A DNA stretch of 64,000 nucleotides from Mesonia algae (GCF_003253545.1 NZ_QKYV01000002.1:372001-436000), one strand, 5' to 3'. Positions 43,748-52,795 are shown, numbered from the stretch's first letter. Program-made: numbers and translations. The notes: generated by a model not told the origin, from the letters alone.

Positions 43748-44602
43748 TTAGTCTGGGTTGTTGATATGTTTGTTTTTGATTTTAAGTTGAACATTCCGTT
43801 CTCCATATTTTTCATGAAGTTCAACCTTTAGCCTTTTGTCATTGGCTAAGGAAAATTTGGGCAATACGTACACTAATTGATGGGTTTGACCTTTTCTAAT
43901 TTTTTGGGGCATATGATACGTGTATATTGGTGATTTTAGAAGTTTCTGCAGAGACTTCTTTTTTCCTTTTTTTCGTGTCTCAACGTAAAAATCTAGGAAA
44001 TTCACGTCATAGTCTAATGAAGACTTGTTTTCAATTTCTATTACAAAGTATAGCTCATTGTTTTCAAAAATAATGTTCTTTACTTGAAGTTTTATTCCGT
44101 AAGATCGGTTCCTCACTCCTATGGTTCTTCGTTCTTGCTTCATCAAATAGGCACAAAAACGTGGGTAATACAAAGCATCCGTAAATTTTTGTACACTTTT
44201 CTCTTGAAACGGAGCTTGCTTTATGCTAGGTATCTGGTTTCCTATACTTTGGGTTTTGGATATAAAATAATTGAGTTGATCTAACTTTTCCTTGTATTTT
44301 AAAATAAAGGAATACACGGATCCGTCGGTATTTACCACAAGCAAGTTACTCTCTTCCCCACGTTTGGCTTGAAGTAAACCTAAATATTGCTCTTTATCCC
44401 GATTATAGGTGAAGATATAATTCTCTGTGCCCGTGACCCCTTGTTGGATAGCACTTGGAAAAAATAGGGCAACGCTCTTTTTTTCATTGGCATAAAGGGT
44501 ATCTAATTGAATGTTGTCTGTATGTTCTACTTCATTCTGAGCCTGGGTATTCAATATTGAACATACCGTAATTAAAATGGTAAAAAATTGATAAGTTTTC
44601 AT
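43748..44602 (-). CDS. traN: Conjugative transposon protein TraN (DUF4138)
   Basis: 284 residues with a signal peptide (1-21). The mature part has the DUF4138 pattern: a conserved DTLYANEKKSVALFFPSAIQQGVTGTENYIF N-terminal segment, a variable middle, and IKLQVKNIIFENNELYFVIEIENKSSLDYDVNFLDFYVETRKK. In CTnDOT-type elements TraN is an envelope part of the mating channel, likely at the outer membrane, comparable to VirB9. It is the last gene of the minus-strand tra run; the start overlaps traM by 4 bases. Confidence 0.88.
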   Translation of the reverse strand: MKTYQFFTILITVCSILNTQAQNEVEHTDNIQLDTLYANEKKSVALFFPSAIQQGVTGTENYIFTYNRDKEQYLGLLQAKRGEESNLLVVNTDGSVYSFILKYKEKLDQLNYFISKTQSIGNQIPSIKQAPFQEKSVQKFTDALYYPRFCAYLMKQERRTIGVRNRSYGIKLQVKNIIFENNELYFVIEIENKSSLDYDVNFLDFYVETRKKGKKKSLQKLLKSPIYTYHMPQKIRKGQTHQLVYVLPKFSLANDKRLKVELHEKYGERNVQLKIKNKHINNPD

Positions 44603-45513
44603 AATTGAGGTTTTAATAAAAGTTGATAATTATTGGTTATGGTAACCTTTACATTGCGATTGCTTTGACGGAAAATTTTAGTGATACCGCTCACTTGGGG
44701 AATAGTTGGAATATTTATATCGCCTACCACATCATCTAGGACTTCTTGGCTAGCATCGGCCTGAAAACTATTCTCCACGTAAATGCCTTCATTCCCATCT
44801 TGTAAATCAAAGGCCAAGAGTTCTACGGGTTGATGGTCAATGTTGTTGATTTCCACCATAGCACGGTTCGGTTGGAATTTTATAAAACCAAAAACAGGGG
44901 TATTTTTTGGAAATATTTTCCCTGCTATTTTAGCTTTTCTCATCAGTCGCATGCGTAAACGGTAATCCTTTTTTACTACCTGCTTTCCATCTACAGCTGC
45001 GTATATATGGGCATCTGTTTCTGCTGCAAGGGAAAGCTCACCTTTAGCGGGTTCAGAGGCAAAGAAAAGTTGATGCTCCAAGCTTATCTCTTTAGCCGAT
45101 AGCGTTTCTTTTTTATCGGCATCAACCCTTGTGCTATCTATATTGGTCAACGCATTGGTTTTACTTTCATAACGATTTTCGTTATAAGAGATCCTGTTGG
45201 CTAAAACTATACTATCTACGACCCTCTTCTTTTCCTTTCTTACATAATCAAGATCATAATATCCTAGGGAGTCCAATAAATTTTCATCATATGGACTTGG
45301 CGCATTGTTTTCTCTTTCTTCCTTGAGGTCATTAATAGCTTCTAATTTAGAACCATAGGTTTCCTTTTCTTCTTTTAATTTAGGAACAGTCGTCTGTTTT
45401 AGCTCTTCTGTATTTTTTTCATCCCCCAACATTAAAATGGAATAACTAATGATAAAAAGGAGAATAGTAGCGAGTACAGAAATAAAAACAATTTTATTTT
45501 TTTTTATTTTCAT
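44599..45513 (-). CDS. traM: Conjugative transposon protein TraM
   Basis: 304 residues from ATG 45,513 (a longer frame begins at 45,537). One membrane helix (about 5-25) is followed by a charged, helical periplasmic region and a C-terminal domain with SLAAETDAHIYAAVDGKQVVKKDYRLRMRLM and KIAGKIFPKNTPVFGFIKFQPNR, which resembles the VirB10-like core of the TraM family. It probably spans from inner membrane to outer envelope in the channel. It overlaps traN by 4 bases and follows traK. Confidence 0.87.
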   Translation of the reverse strand: MKIKKNKIVFISVLATILLFIISYSILMLGDEKNTEELKQTTVPKLKEEKETYGSKLEAINDLKEERENNAPSPYDENLLDSLGYYDLDYVRKEKKRVVDSIVLANRISYNENRYESKTNALTNIDSTRVDADKKETLSAKEISLEHQLFFASEPAKGELSLAAETDAHIYAAVDGKQVVKKDYRLRMRLMRKAKIAGKIFPKNTPVFGFIKFQPNRAMVEINNIDHQPVELLAFDLQDGNEGIYVENSFQADASQEVLDDVVGDINIPTIPQVSGITKIFRQSNRNVKVTITNNYQLLLKPQL

Positions 45514-45558
45514 AATATATTTTTTATGGCAACCCATGGGGTTTACATGTTAAGTTGA

Positions 45559-46176
45559 TTATGGGTTATCGTTGTTTATTTTTTTTAACGAATTTTCAAA
45601 GTAATTTGTGATCAATAGACCATGGGTATTGTGGGGGTAGCTTCTATCTACATGCACTAGATCGCCAGAAGAAACCAGCTGGTACTTATCGGTTACTTTC
45701 CCTCTATTGATTTCAAAAATAGTAGTGGTCCTAAATCGATAAGGCTCTTGAGACAGATCCACTTTAGAATCTATGCTAATAACTTTTTGTATAAGGGAGA
45801 ATTGTAAGATTCGGTTATAGACACCATTTGATTTTTTTTGTTGATAGACATTATCAACAGAACTGTTACCTAACCAAAGTGCCTTTTCAAGATTTTTTTT
45901 AAAATTAGTAGCATTGATCTGATAAAAGTAGGTATGAAATAAACGCAGGTGATCCAAAGCTTCTACCTTTAAGTTATCTTTTTGATCTACCCATTGCAAA
46001 GGAATCACAGCACCATTAGTATTGATGGCGAACGCATGATTGAGTGCTTTTTTATTTATATCATAAACGATCCAGCCAGAGTAGATAAGGGATCCCAATG
46101 CCATGGAAACCACAAAAACGACAATGAACCGGTTGGTTTTCAAAACGGTATAAATATTTTTATAAGGTGTCTTCAT
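45559..46176 (-). CDS. traK: Conjugative transposon protein TraK
   Basis: 205 residues. One membrane helix (about 16-37) and a periplasmic domain with the conserved KLNHAF-like segment KKALNHAFAINTNGAVIPLQW and a long alternating strand/helix region matching the VirB8-like fold of TraK proteins. It is a channel assembly component. It lies 10 bases downstream of traJ on the same strand, in the usual J-K-M-N order, but no traL gene follows. Confidence 0.87.
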   Translation of the reverse strand: MKTPYKNIYTVLKTNRFIVVFVVSMALGSLIYSGWIVYDINKKALNHAFAINTNGAVIPLQWVDQKDNLKVEALDHLRLFHTYFYQINATNFKKNLEKALWLGNSSVDNVYQQKKSNGVYNRILQFSLIQKVISIDSKVDLSQEPYRFRTTTIFEINRGKVTDKYQLVSSGDLVHVDRSYPHNTHGLLITNYFENSLKKINNDNP

Positions 46177-46186
46177 TTTATCTGTT

Positions 46187-47029
46187 TTAATTGCTAAATA
46201 ATCGAAACGTGAATGAGGTTGCCCTTTTGTATAACTTGAATTTTAAAAACACGATAAAGGCTATTGAGCCAGCCTCTACAATAATTTTGATCATCTCGTT
46301 TCCTGCGGATGACCCCAAAAGGTTCGACCAAAAATTGGTATTGATCTCCGTATAGATTTGATTGACAAAAACATTCACCAGAAAGAAAGCCGGGACCAAC
46401 ATATAGACCGCTGCATAAAGTTTGAAAAAGTTATAAGCCAAAGACCTAAACTTTTCAAAAACGGAGAGGCTGATTACCAAGGGGAAAAAGGCTTGCATAA
46501 TTCCCAAGAGAAAATAGCGTTCCGCCAAGAAAAGTGGATAGAGAAATAAATCCAGTACCCAAAGAAACAGTCCGATTACAAAAGAGAAAACCTTAACGGG
46601 GTAAAGTGGGGTTACTAGGGCATCATAGAGTAAAGACATCGCTTTTGTAGCCGCATCCCAGCCCCCAATGTCTTTTTCCAATTCAATATCTTGTAATTGA
46701 AGCGGTAAAAGTGCCGGTGCCGTCAACCGATATTGAGACTCAATGGCCACCAAAATACCGTCAAAAAATCCAAGTACTTGAGTTGAAAAAATAACCAGCA
46801 AGACAATAACAAAGTTTTTAGCTAATTCCCCAGGACTCAATCCCCAAGTGTAACCCTCTTTATCGGTTACCCCTTCGCTATATTTTTTTAGGATATTGAT
46901 CAAGAAAAAGAGTACCGCCAAAACCTTCATTCCAGCAATGGTATATTGTGAAAAATCACTGTTTTTAATCACTTGAAAGACGGAATCTATATATTCCAAC
47001 CCAATTCCTAAAAAAAACATGGCAGTCAT
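46187..47029 (-). CDS. traJ: Conjugative transposon protein TraJ
   Basis: 280 residues, a polytopic inner-membrane protein with about six helices. It resembles VirB6/TrbL-type channel proteins. Recognisable segments are WGLSPGELAKNFVIVLLVIFSTQVLGFFDGILVAIE and, near the C-terminus, a glycine- and serine-rich region before the final helices. It probably lines the inner-membrane part of the DNA path. It touches traI-like (stop and start share one base) and is followed by traK. Confidence 0.85.
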   Translation of the reverse strand: MTAMFFLGIGLEYIDSVFQVIKNSDFSQYTIAGMKVLAVLFFLINILKKYSEGVTDKEGYTWGLSPGELAKNFVIVLLVIFSTQVLGFFDGILVAIESQYRLTAPALLPLQLQDIELEKDIGGWDAATKAMSLLYDALVTPLYPVKVFSFVIGLFLWVLDLFLYPLFLAERYFLLGIMQAFFPLVISLSVFEKFRSLAYNFFKLYAAVYMLVPAFFLVNVFVNQIYTEINTNFWSNLLGSSAGNEMIKIIVEAGSIAFIVFLKFKLYKRATSFTFRLFSN

Positions 47030-47619
47030 TAGAATCCGTTTTCTCGATTATTGATTTTATCCTGCATTTCGCGGAAGGAGATGATATCCCGATAACGTTT
47101 GGTTTTTTGAGTGATTTCAAAGACCATTTCCTCGGACTGGCGTTCCTTCTCTTTCAACACTTTTGCTCTTTCCCCATCACTCATTTTTAAATAATCGCTG
47201 GAGAGTATCTCATCAATAAAGTCTAGGTCATCAAGGCTCCTTTCAATAATTTTATTAAAGGAATTGGAAACCTTGGTTACCTCGTTGGCATGGATGTAGG
47301 GAGAGTTCAGTATATCCTGAAGATCATGTTGAACCGTTGAAAATAGCTGCTGGTTATTCTCATTAATCCTTTGCACCGCATTTAATTGCTTCACTACATT
47401 GTTTACTTTCTCTAAATTTTCTTTTTGTTGCTTTAGAAATTTGACGGTCTTTAACAATTGAGAGGTTTGCTTTGCAGACTCTATCAGTGATTTTGCCAAA
47501 CTGATAAAGTTGGTGTTGTCATAAACAGGCATTCCTTGAGCGGTAGCAGCACTGGGCAACAAAAGCACTCCAGTAAGAACTAGTCCAATTAAAGTAGTTT
47601 TGATTTTTGTTTTCATCAT
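47029..47619 (-). CDS. traI: TraI-like conjugal transfer protein (VirB5-type)
   Basis: 196 residues. A signal peptide (1-27) is followed by a long helical, coiled-coil-like region (about 40-190: TSQLLKTVKFLKQQKENLEKVNNVVKQLNAV, ERSLDDLDFIDEILSSDYLKMSDGERAKVLKEKERQSEE). This layout is that of the DUF4141/TraI and VirB5-like periplasmic proteins placed between traG and traJ in CTnDOT-type elements. The symbol follows gene order; the sequence is too diverged for me to be sure. It lies 8 bases after traG. Confidence 0.7.
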   Translation of the reverse strand: MMKTKIKTTLIGLVLTGVLLLPSAATAQGMPVYDNTNFISLAKSLIESAKQTSQLLKTVKFLKQQKENLEKVNNVVKQLNAVQRINENNQQLFSTVQHDLQDILNSPYIHANEVTKVSNSFNKIIERSLDDLDFIDEILSSDYLKMSDGERAKVLKEKERQSEEMVFEITQKTKRYRDIISFREMQDKINNRENGF

Positions 47620-47627
47620 AAGTGTAT

Positions 47628-50024
47628 TTAATTAATAAATTTTAAAATTGCTTTTTCCATATTTCCGTATTGCTCATACAGTTTCATGATTTCTTCATTT
47701 TCTTCCCCATCGGTGAGGTAAGCAGCATATACTTCTCTGGGTACCTCTAATCTAAAAATGTTACTTTCCTTACCGATTTTAATGAACATTTCGGTGTACT
47801 TAAAGGTTCCCGACAAATTGTTTTTGATGGATTTTAACTGGTTCAAGTCGTGACTGGATAAATGAAGTCTTTTTATGAGTTCATCATATCCTTTCTCATT
47901 ATTAAGGCTATAAATAACTTGGGTGTTTTCTAGAATACTAGCCGATGTAGAGTTGTTAGGAAGTTGATTAATAGATTGTAGAATAATACCAATAGCTCCG
48001 TTTTGTTTACGAATGGCTTGATAATAGAATTCAACACTTTCAAGTACGTTTTCAAACTTGAGTTGTTTGGCAAACTCATCGAAAAGAATAATACCCTTTT
48101 CAGCTTTGTTCTTCCAAATCGTTCGTTGTATGGCTGATTTTATCAGCTTCAACATAACAGACAGAATTTCTTTATTGTCCTTGACTTCATCCAGTTCAAA
48201 AACAATCAATCGCTTATCTTCAATTTTATAGGTCTGATCTTCGCTAACTTCAAAAAGAAAACTATATAAGCCCTCCCCAACATATTCTGACATCACATGT
48301 AAAAAACTGGTCGTGTTAAAGTAATCGGGGTGAATTTTAAGATCCTCTAGCAAACTTTCTTGGTTCTTTTCAATAAAATGATAAAAGCCGTCCAGTGAAT
48401 GGTTTTCAGCGGTTTGTAGATAGTAATAACGGAGGATTTTCTTTACGGATACCGATTGTGCTTTGCTTACTTTCATATCCGAAGCGAATAATTCGAACAA
48501 GAAAATGGATAAGTCCTCTAAACGCTCTGGTGTAATATCTGTAGTGTCGCTAATATAAAATGGGTTGATCCCTAAGTTCTTTCCACTTTCATATCGTAAT
48601 ACCGTATATTTTTCAGGATAAAGCTTGGCAAACTTGGTGTAGGAGCCTCCCAAATCTATGATGACTAGGCGAACGCCATTTTCAAAATACTGACGTAAAA
48701 TATTATTGGCTAAAAAAGATTTACCCTCTCCCGTAGGAGCAAATATGGCAAAGTTCCTAGCTTTGATGCGTTTCTTTTTTTCATCCCAAACATCTTTTAA
48801 AACTGGAATATTATGTTCTCGGTCATTGAAAATGATCCCGGTGTCGTCTGATTGATAATTGGTATTGTTAATAAAGAGACAAAGTGCATGTTTAAGATCT
48901 GTTACATATAAATCATAATTGGAATAATTAGGGGAAAAACAACAGTAACTATTCAAAATATAATTTTTGCGTTCTTCTCCCTTGGGGTAATATGGAATGA
49001 TATCCAGCTCTTTAAATTCTGTTTTGATCTTGGAAGCTATTCTTTTTAAGTTTTGCTTTTGTTGATCCCAAAAAATGACATTGAGGTGTCCCCGAATAAT
49101 TCTTGCATTATCATCTGCGTTAATTTGAGTAAGTATATGCTGTATTTTTTCCAGTACTACCTTGTTCTGCGAACCAAAATTGGAGCTCTTCTGGAGTTCT
49201 TCCACTTTTTTATCGAGTAGCTTTCGCCATTTGTGTTTATCGTCCAAATACAGGATTTGGTTAACCAGATGGTTCTCCTTTAAATTGAGCCCTATACCAT
49301 CAATAAACCCTTGATGAAACACAAAATCATCGGATGTGAATCGTTCATTGGTCTTGCTACTCTGTACACTTTCGCCAAAGCACAGTTCGCTATTGATGGC
49401 TAGGGCATCAAAATAATTTTCTCCCATTTGGATGTGCTGTTTTTCCAACAAAATATCCGTATCAAAACCTTCATTAAATCCGTTAAAATATGCTTGTGTT
49501 AATTGTTCTATCTCCTTAGAGAGCACTGAGTTTATCTGAATTTTTCGACTATTATTGATAAAAGAAATCGAATCCCTTACCGCACTTATAAAACTTTTTA
49601 CCACATCATCCATTTCCCTTACCATGCTTTTAGAAACCTTTTTAAATGGGTTTACATATTTAGAATTGTTGAGTGCTTTGTTCTTGGTCAGGATAAAAAA
49701 GAGATAGCATCGATGTTCCATATATTCCCTTCCTTTAAAATGATCATGGGTGGCTTTTTCTAAAAAAGTATGATCGGGCAATTCGTCCGAGGTATATTCT
49801 TTTTTCAGGTAGACATCCTGTTTATGTACCACGGTTCCAATAGGTAGAGATTTGAGTGCTTGGAACCAAGCCCCATGGATGTCACTGAAGTCCTTTTCAG
49901 AAAGGGAATAGATTTCGGGTAACTTAACTTCATAGCATAGGATTACGTTACCATTATTGGCAAATAGGATATTGTTCTGAATATCTATAATTGGGTTAAA
50001 TGAGGTGAAGTTAATTTTATTCAT
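47628..50024 (-). CDS. traG: Conjugation ATPase TraG (VirB4 family)
   Basis: 798 residues. The ATPase domain (about 400-750) has Walker A APTGEGKS (429-436), GVRLVIIDLGGSYTKFAKL, Walker B KGIILFDEFAKQ (about 650-660), and the Arg-containing GIILQSINQLPNNS motif common in VirB4 proteins. The N-terminal half is a VirB4-type domain facing the membrane proteins. It powers pilus or channel assembly and DNA transfer. It overlaps the end of traF by 8 bases, and the start of traI lies 8 bases away. Confidence 0.94.
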   Translation of the reverse strand: MNKINFTSFNPIIDIQNNILFANNGNVILCYEVKLPEIYSLSEKDFSDIHGAWFQALKSLPIGTVVHKQDVYLKKEYTSDELPDHTFLEKATHDHFKGREYMEHRCYLFFILTKNKALNNSKYVNPFKKVSKSMVREMDDVVKSFISAVRDSISFINNSRKIQINSVLSKEIEQLTQAYFNGFNEGFDTDILLEKQHIQMGENYFDALAINSELCFGESVQSSKTNERFTSDDFVFHQGFIDGIGLNLKENHLVNQILYLDDKHKWRKLLDKKVEELQKSSNFGSQNKVVLEKIQHILTQINADDNARIIRGHLNVIFWDQQKQNLKRIASKIKTEFKELDIIPYYPKGEERKNYILNSYCCFSPNYSNYDLYVTDLKHALCLFINNTNYQSDDTGIIFNDREHNIPVLKDVWDEKKKRIKARNFAIFAPTGEGKSFLANNILRQYFENGVRLVIIDLGGSYTKFAKLYPEKYTVLRYESGKNLGINPFYISDTTDITPERLEDLSIFLFELFASDMKVSKAQSVSVKKILRYYYLQTAENHSLDGFYHFIEKNQESLLEDLKIHPDYFNTTSFLHVMSEYVGEGLYSFLFEVSEDQTYKIEDKRLIVFELDEVKDNKEILSVMLKLIKSAIQRTIWKNKAEKGIILFDEFAKQLKFENVLESVEFYYQAIRKQNGAIGIILQSINQLPNNSTSASILENTQVIYSLNNEKGYDELIKRLHLSSHDLNQLKSIKNNLSGTFKYTEMFIKIGKESNIFRLEVPREVYAAYLTDGEENEEIMKLYEQYGNMEKAILKFIN

Positions 50025-50295
50025 AGTCGAGTCCAGAATTTCTTTTATTGCTAATCATTTTTGGAAAGGTTTTCTGCCATGTAAAAAAATGGGGATTGCC
50101 TGTTATGCGTATCAATGTCACATACAGGCCAACATTCATAGAAATTACTCCTATAATAACTCCAAAACTAAAAGAGAAGATGATGACCAAGAGAGAGGTC
50201 ACTATAGAAATCATCATCAGGGCAAATAAGGAAATGGGCAGCCCAAAAATGACGGCTCTTTTCCTGATATCTTTGTATACTATAAATTTTTTCAT
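50017..50295 (-). CDS. traF: Conjugative transposon protein TraF (DUF4133)
   Basis: 92 residues from ATG 50,295; the frame opens at 50,328, overlapping traE. The start MKKFIVYKDIRKRAVIFGL fits DUF4133, where a short basic segment with 'Y.NKG.....EFKGL' precedes two membrane helices (about 22-60). It is comparable to VirB3, an inner-membrane anchor for the VirB4 ATPase. It overlaps the traG start by 8 bases. Confidence 0.8.
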   Translation of the reverse strand: MKKFIVYKDIRKRAVIFGLPISLFALMMISIVTSLLVIIFSFSFGVIIGVISMNVGLYVTLIRITGNPHFFTWQKTFPKMISNKRNSGLDYE

Positions 50296-50327
50296 ACCTA
50301 AAATTTGAACTTTAAAATTCTTGATCA

Positions 50328-50615
50328 TTAAACCACAATACCAATGAGATAGGTAAAGATGCCTACTACCGCTCCCGCAATTAATACGAATACGAGCACT
50401 CGGGTGATCCCTTTTTTTAGGTCAGCGTTCTCACCGAAGAAGTGACCCGCATTAAAAAGAAATCCTACTAGAAAAATCACTCCGAGAATAATGGGAAAAA
50501 CAGTACGTATGGTATCGGAAACATCATTAACAGAATTTTCAATACCTCCAATTTGAGCGAAAACTGATGGGGTAAACAACGAAAGAAACGTTGCCAAGCA
50601 TATTGATTTTTTCAT
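50328..50615 (-). CDS. traE: Conjugative transposon protein TraE (DUF4134)
   Basis: 95 residues with a signal-like helix (about 5-22) followed by two membrane helices (about 37-58 and 70-92), a composition typical of DUF4134 and VirB2-like pilins. The GIENSVNDVSDTIRTVFPIILGVIFLVGFLFNAGHFFG core is diagnostic. It is the first tra gene of the transcribed run here, so the tra promoter should lie in 50,616-50,780, but I see no clear TAnnTTTG box there on the minus strand. Confidence 0.88.
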   Translation of the reverse strand: MKKSICLATFLSLFTPSVFAQIGGIENSVNDVSDTIRTVFPIILGVIFLVGFLFNAGHFFGENADLKKGITRVLVFVLIAGAVVGIFTYLIGIVV

Positions 50616-50973
50616 AAAGTAATGGTTTTAATATTGTATTGTTTTGCTATGATAAAACTACATATATTAGAACTCAAATATTTGAATATCAATTATTTGT
50701 GAATAAAATAATTATACACTTTTATTGTTGTATTTTAATTTCATTTGATAGTAAATATTATGAATAGATAGAGGGAAGGTGTTGATATCTCAAAAACGGA
50801 AAATGAAAGAAGTGCTTAAAAACGTCAGTTTTGTATTTTTGCTGAGTAAGGGATGGGTTTAATTCATCTTTGGAATTTCAATTTAAGATATAATAAGACT
50901 TCCAACTTTTGTATTGATTCCCAAAAGTACGCTTCAAAAAAAAACAAATCAGTATCACCTTATACTTTGAATT
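50616..50973. other. Gap between traE and the small peptide
   Basis: AT-rich, with no supportable longer gene. It should hold the tra promoter (minus) and has an exact plus-strand -7 box TATTTTTG at 50,834-50,841. Confidence 0.4.
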
Positions 50974-51045
50974 ATGAAAGAACTATTTATGGCCGTAATG
51001 GAAATCATTAAAGAAATCATCACCTCCTTATTTAAAAGCATCTAG
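50974..51045 (+). CDS. Possible 23-residue amphipathic peptide
   Basis: A complete short frame from ATG 50,974 to TAG 51,043. The product starts MKELFMAVMEIIKEIITSLF, an alternating charged and hydrophobic helix, and ends with a short basic tail. A -7-like TACTTTG lies 5 bases before the ATG and a perfect TATTTTTG at 50,834. Its charge and hydrophobic pattern resemble small membrane-active or type I toxin peptides, but no antitoxin RNA or antisense promoter is evident. It is not covered by the neighbouring genes. Confidence 0.35.
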   Translation: MKELFMAVMEIIKEIITSLFKSI

Positions 51046-51050
51046 ATATT

Positions 51051-51713
51051 CTATTTTCTTTTATCCTTAGTGTTTTTTTCAAAAGCTATCAAATTAAACA
51101 GTTCTCGCATTCTACTGCGAACACGATTGCCATAGCGCTCTTCCAATTCCTCCGCATTAAGGTTGGTAGTGGCGTGGGTTTTGATTTTACGTTTCGTTTT
51201 TAAGTATAGTTCATACCGGGATAACAGCACCTCCCCTAGCACATTACAATCCTTACCATAAAACCTACCTGCAGGTTCCACTCCCAGATCGTCAAAACAA
51301 AAAGATTTAGAATCGCCATAATCTTCAATTGCTTTATAACCGATATGGTTAAAACTAAAAGTTACATTTCTACTAGGGATCATCTCGTAAGCTGGTTGAG
51401 AAGGGACGATACAAGGTATAAGTTTCATTAAACTTGTTTTCCCACAGCCCACAGGTCCCGATAGTAGAATACCTTTATGAGGATCAATCCCGTAACGTTT
51501 ACAATTTTCTTTATCCTTTATAAAATAATAACAAAGTTTCAAGAGAACCTTCTTGTCTTTTTCATAGATTTTAAACTTATTTCCAAAAAGAATTTTTCCT
51601 TTGGCATTTAAGTAAATTAGAATTTTCGGAAAATTATAATGCACACATTTCCCATCAAATTTTCCCAACGAATATTCTACGCCGCCTTCAATAATTCTAG
51701 AGGGGTTGTCCAT
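51051..51713 (-). CDS. DnaC-like AAA+ ATPase
   Basis: 220 residues. The AAA+ core has Walker A LLSGPVGCGKTSLMK (86-94), Walker B KSFCFDDLGVEPAG, a sensor-like TTNL, and a C-terminal RYGNRVRSRMRELFNLIAF with the arginine finger. The closest general families are DnaC/IstB-type helicase loaders, which work with a replication initiator or recruit helicase to element DNA. It overlaps the preceding gene by 17 bases on the same strand, so the two probably act together in element replication. Confidence 0.85.
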   Translation of the reverse strand: MDNPSRIIEGGVEYSLGKFDGKCVHYNFPKILIYLNAKGKILFGNKFKIYEKDKKVLLKLCYYFIKDKENCKRYGIDPHKGILLSGPVGCGKTSLMKLIPCIVPSQPAYEMIPSRNVTFSFNHIGYKAIEDYGDSKSFCFDDLGVEPAGRFYGKDCNVLGEVLLSRYELYLKTKRKIKTHATTNLNAEELEERYGNRVRSRMRELFNLIAFEKNTKDKRK

Positions 51714-52449
51714 AATCCTTGTTTTTGGTGGTTCGTAAGTTGTCCTTAATTTGAGAACCTTGCTTTTTGTTTAATTTATTTTCTTGGTTGAACAGTTCGG
51801 CTCTATCCATCCAATGGATGGCCAAAGCCCGCCAATCTCTAATCGGTTTGCCATCACCCGTTTTCCAATCTCGGTCTTGGTAAAGATCAAAGAACTTATT
51901 TGCTTCGTCTGCATTAAATTTATTTTCAATAAAAAAATCAATAACAGCCTGCCTGCCCTTTGGTTGTTTTATAAGGTTTACCTGTTTGTTATTGTTTATA
52001 GTAGATACCAATGCTTGTTCATTGCTGGGACGGTGCGAGTGTAAAACCTGTCCATTTTTGAGATGCTGCTGTCCCACAATTGGTTCACGAATGGGATGGT
52101 AGTGTTCAGCTAGTTGTTCCAATTCGGGATCGTAGTGTCCCGAAATCCGTTCCCTACTTATCCCTAAAGGGGACATCTTTATTTTACTTCCTTTATAAGG
52201 ATTATTAGAGGGGCAATAGGTAAGGTAATTCCATCCATCCAAATCCCTTATACAACGGTGATAGGTGGATTTCGACCCAATTTTTGAGGCCCGCATCAAA
52301 TCGCGACGGTTCACGTAAAATTCACGTAAAAAACGGTTACTGTTCCATTCTTGAAATAAAGCCATGTACAAACTGATATGTGTTGGGTTCAACCGGTCAT
52401 CAAAATAGAATTTTTCAAAGGCCGCATTGAGGAGTTTGATATAATTCAT
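51697..52449 (-). CDS. Replication-type winged-helix protein
   Basis: 250 residues. The N-terminal part (about 1-95) looks like a winged helix of replication initiation or DnaD-type proteins: NPTHISLYMALFQEWNSNRFLREFYVNRRDLMRASKIGSKSTYHRCIRDLDGWNYL. The middle is a disordered linker (about 100-150), and the C-terminal part (about 155-220, with AVIDFFIENKFNADEANKFFDLYQDRDW and WRALAIHWMDRAE) is a small helical domain seen in element-encoded replication proteins. Its partner is the DnaC-like ATPase, whose start overlaps its end by 17 bases. Confidence 0.7.
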   Translation of the reverse strand: MNYIKLLNAAFEKFYFDDRLNPTHISLYMALFQEWNSNRFLREFYVNRRDLMRASKIGSKSTYHRCIRDLDGWNYLTYCPSNNPYKGSKIKMSPLGISRERISGHYDPELEQLAEHYHPIREPIVGQQHLKNGQVLHSHRPSNEQALVSTINNNKQVNLIKQPKGRQAVIDFFIENKFNADEANKFFDLYQDRDWKTGDGKPIRDWRALAIHWMDRAELFNQENKLNKKQGSQIKDNLRTTKNKDYGQPL

Positions 52450-52451
52450 CT

Positions 52452-52736
52452 CTACAAATCCATTTTATGGTGGATACGGTTTTTATCCATCACGTGTTGA
52501 ATATCTTCTGCATCGTAAAAAATAATTCCTCCAATTTTGGTGTAGGGTAAGGTTCCATTGATACGAAGGTTTTGTAAAGTACCTGGACTTACTTGAAGGA
52601 GATCCATCACTTCAGAAGACTTCAAATATTTTTTAATGGTTCCTGAAGATTGCTGGCTAAGAAGATTTTTAATATCATCGAGCAATTCCATTTTGAAATC
52701 TCTAAGATCATCGGTGGTAATAATGTTTGTCGGCAT
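52452..52736 (-). CDS. Excisionase-like helix-turn-helix protein
   Basis: 94 residues. Residues about 38-88 form a winged HTH of the excisionase/MerR-like type: KYLKSSEVMDLLQVSPGTLQNLRINGTLPYTKIGGIIFYDAEDIQHVM. Such proteins bind DNA next to attachment sites and favour excision, or act in element regulation. It is followed 2 bases later by the replication-type gene. A hairpin (GGGGCT ... AGCCCC) lies in its leader at 52,761-52,795 and a 15-base element shared with the integrase upstream region just beyond it. Confidence 0.8.
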   Translation of the reverse strand: MPTNIITTDDLRDFKMELLDDIKNLLSQQSSGTIKKYLKSSEVMDLLQVSPGTLQNLRINGTLPYTKIGGIIFYDAEDIQHVMDKNRIHHKMDL

Positions 52737-52760
52737 AATAAAGTGATTTTAAAAAGAGAT

Positions 52761-52795
52761 GGGGCTATATCATTTCTTATTTATGAAAAGCCCCT
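52761..52795 (-). promoter_or_regulatory. Hairpin in the leader of the excisionase-like gene
   Basis: On the minus strand GGGGCT pairs with AGCCCC across a 23-base loop and is followed by CTCTTTTT, then the ATG. The shape resembles an attenuator. Pairing is only 6 bp, so this is tentative. Confidence 0.35.

Noticed and set aside
47065-47080. TTTCGCGGAAGG resembling the dispersed palindrome
   Set aside because: It is incomplete and encodes an ordinary SFREMQ in the tra gene; I treat it as chance.
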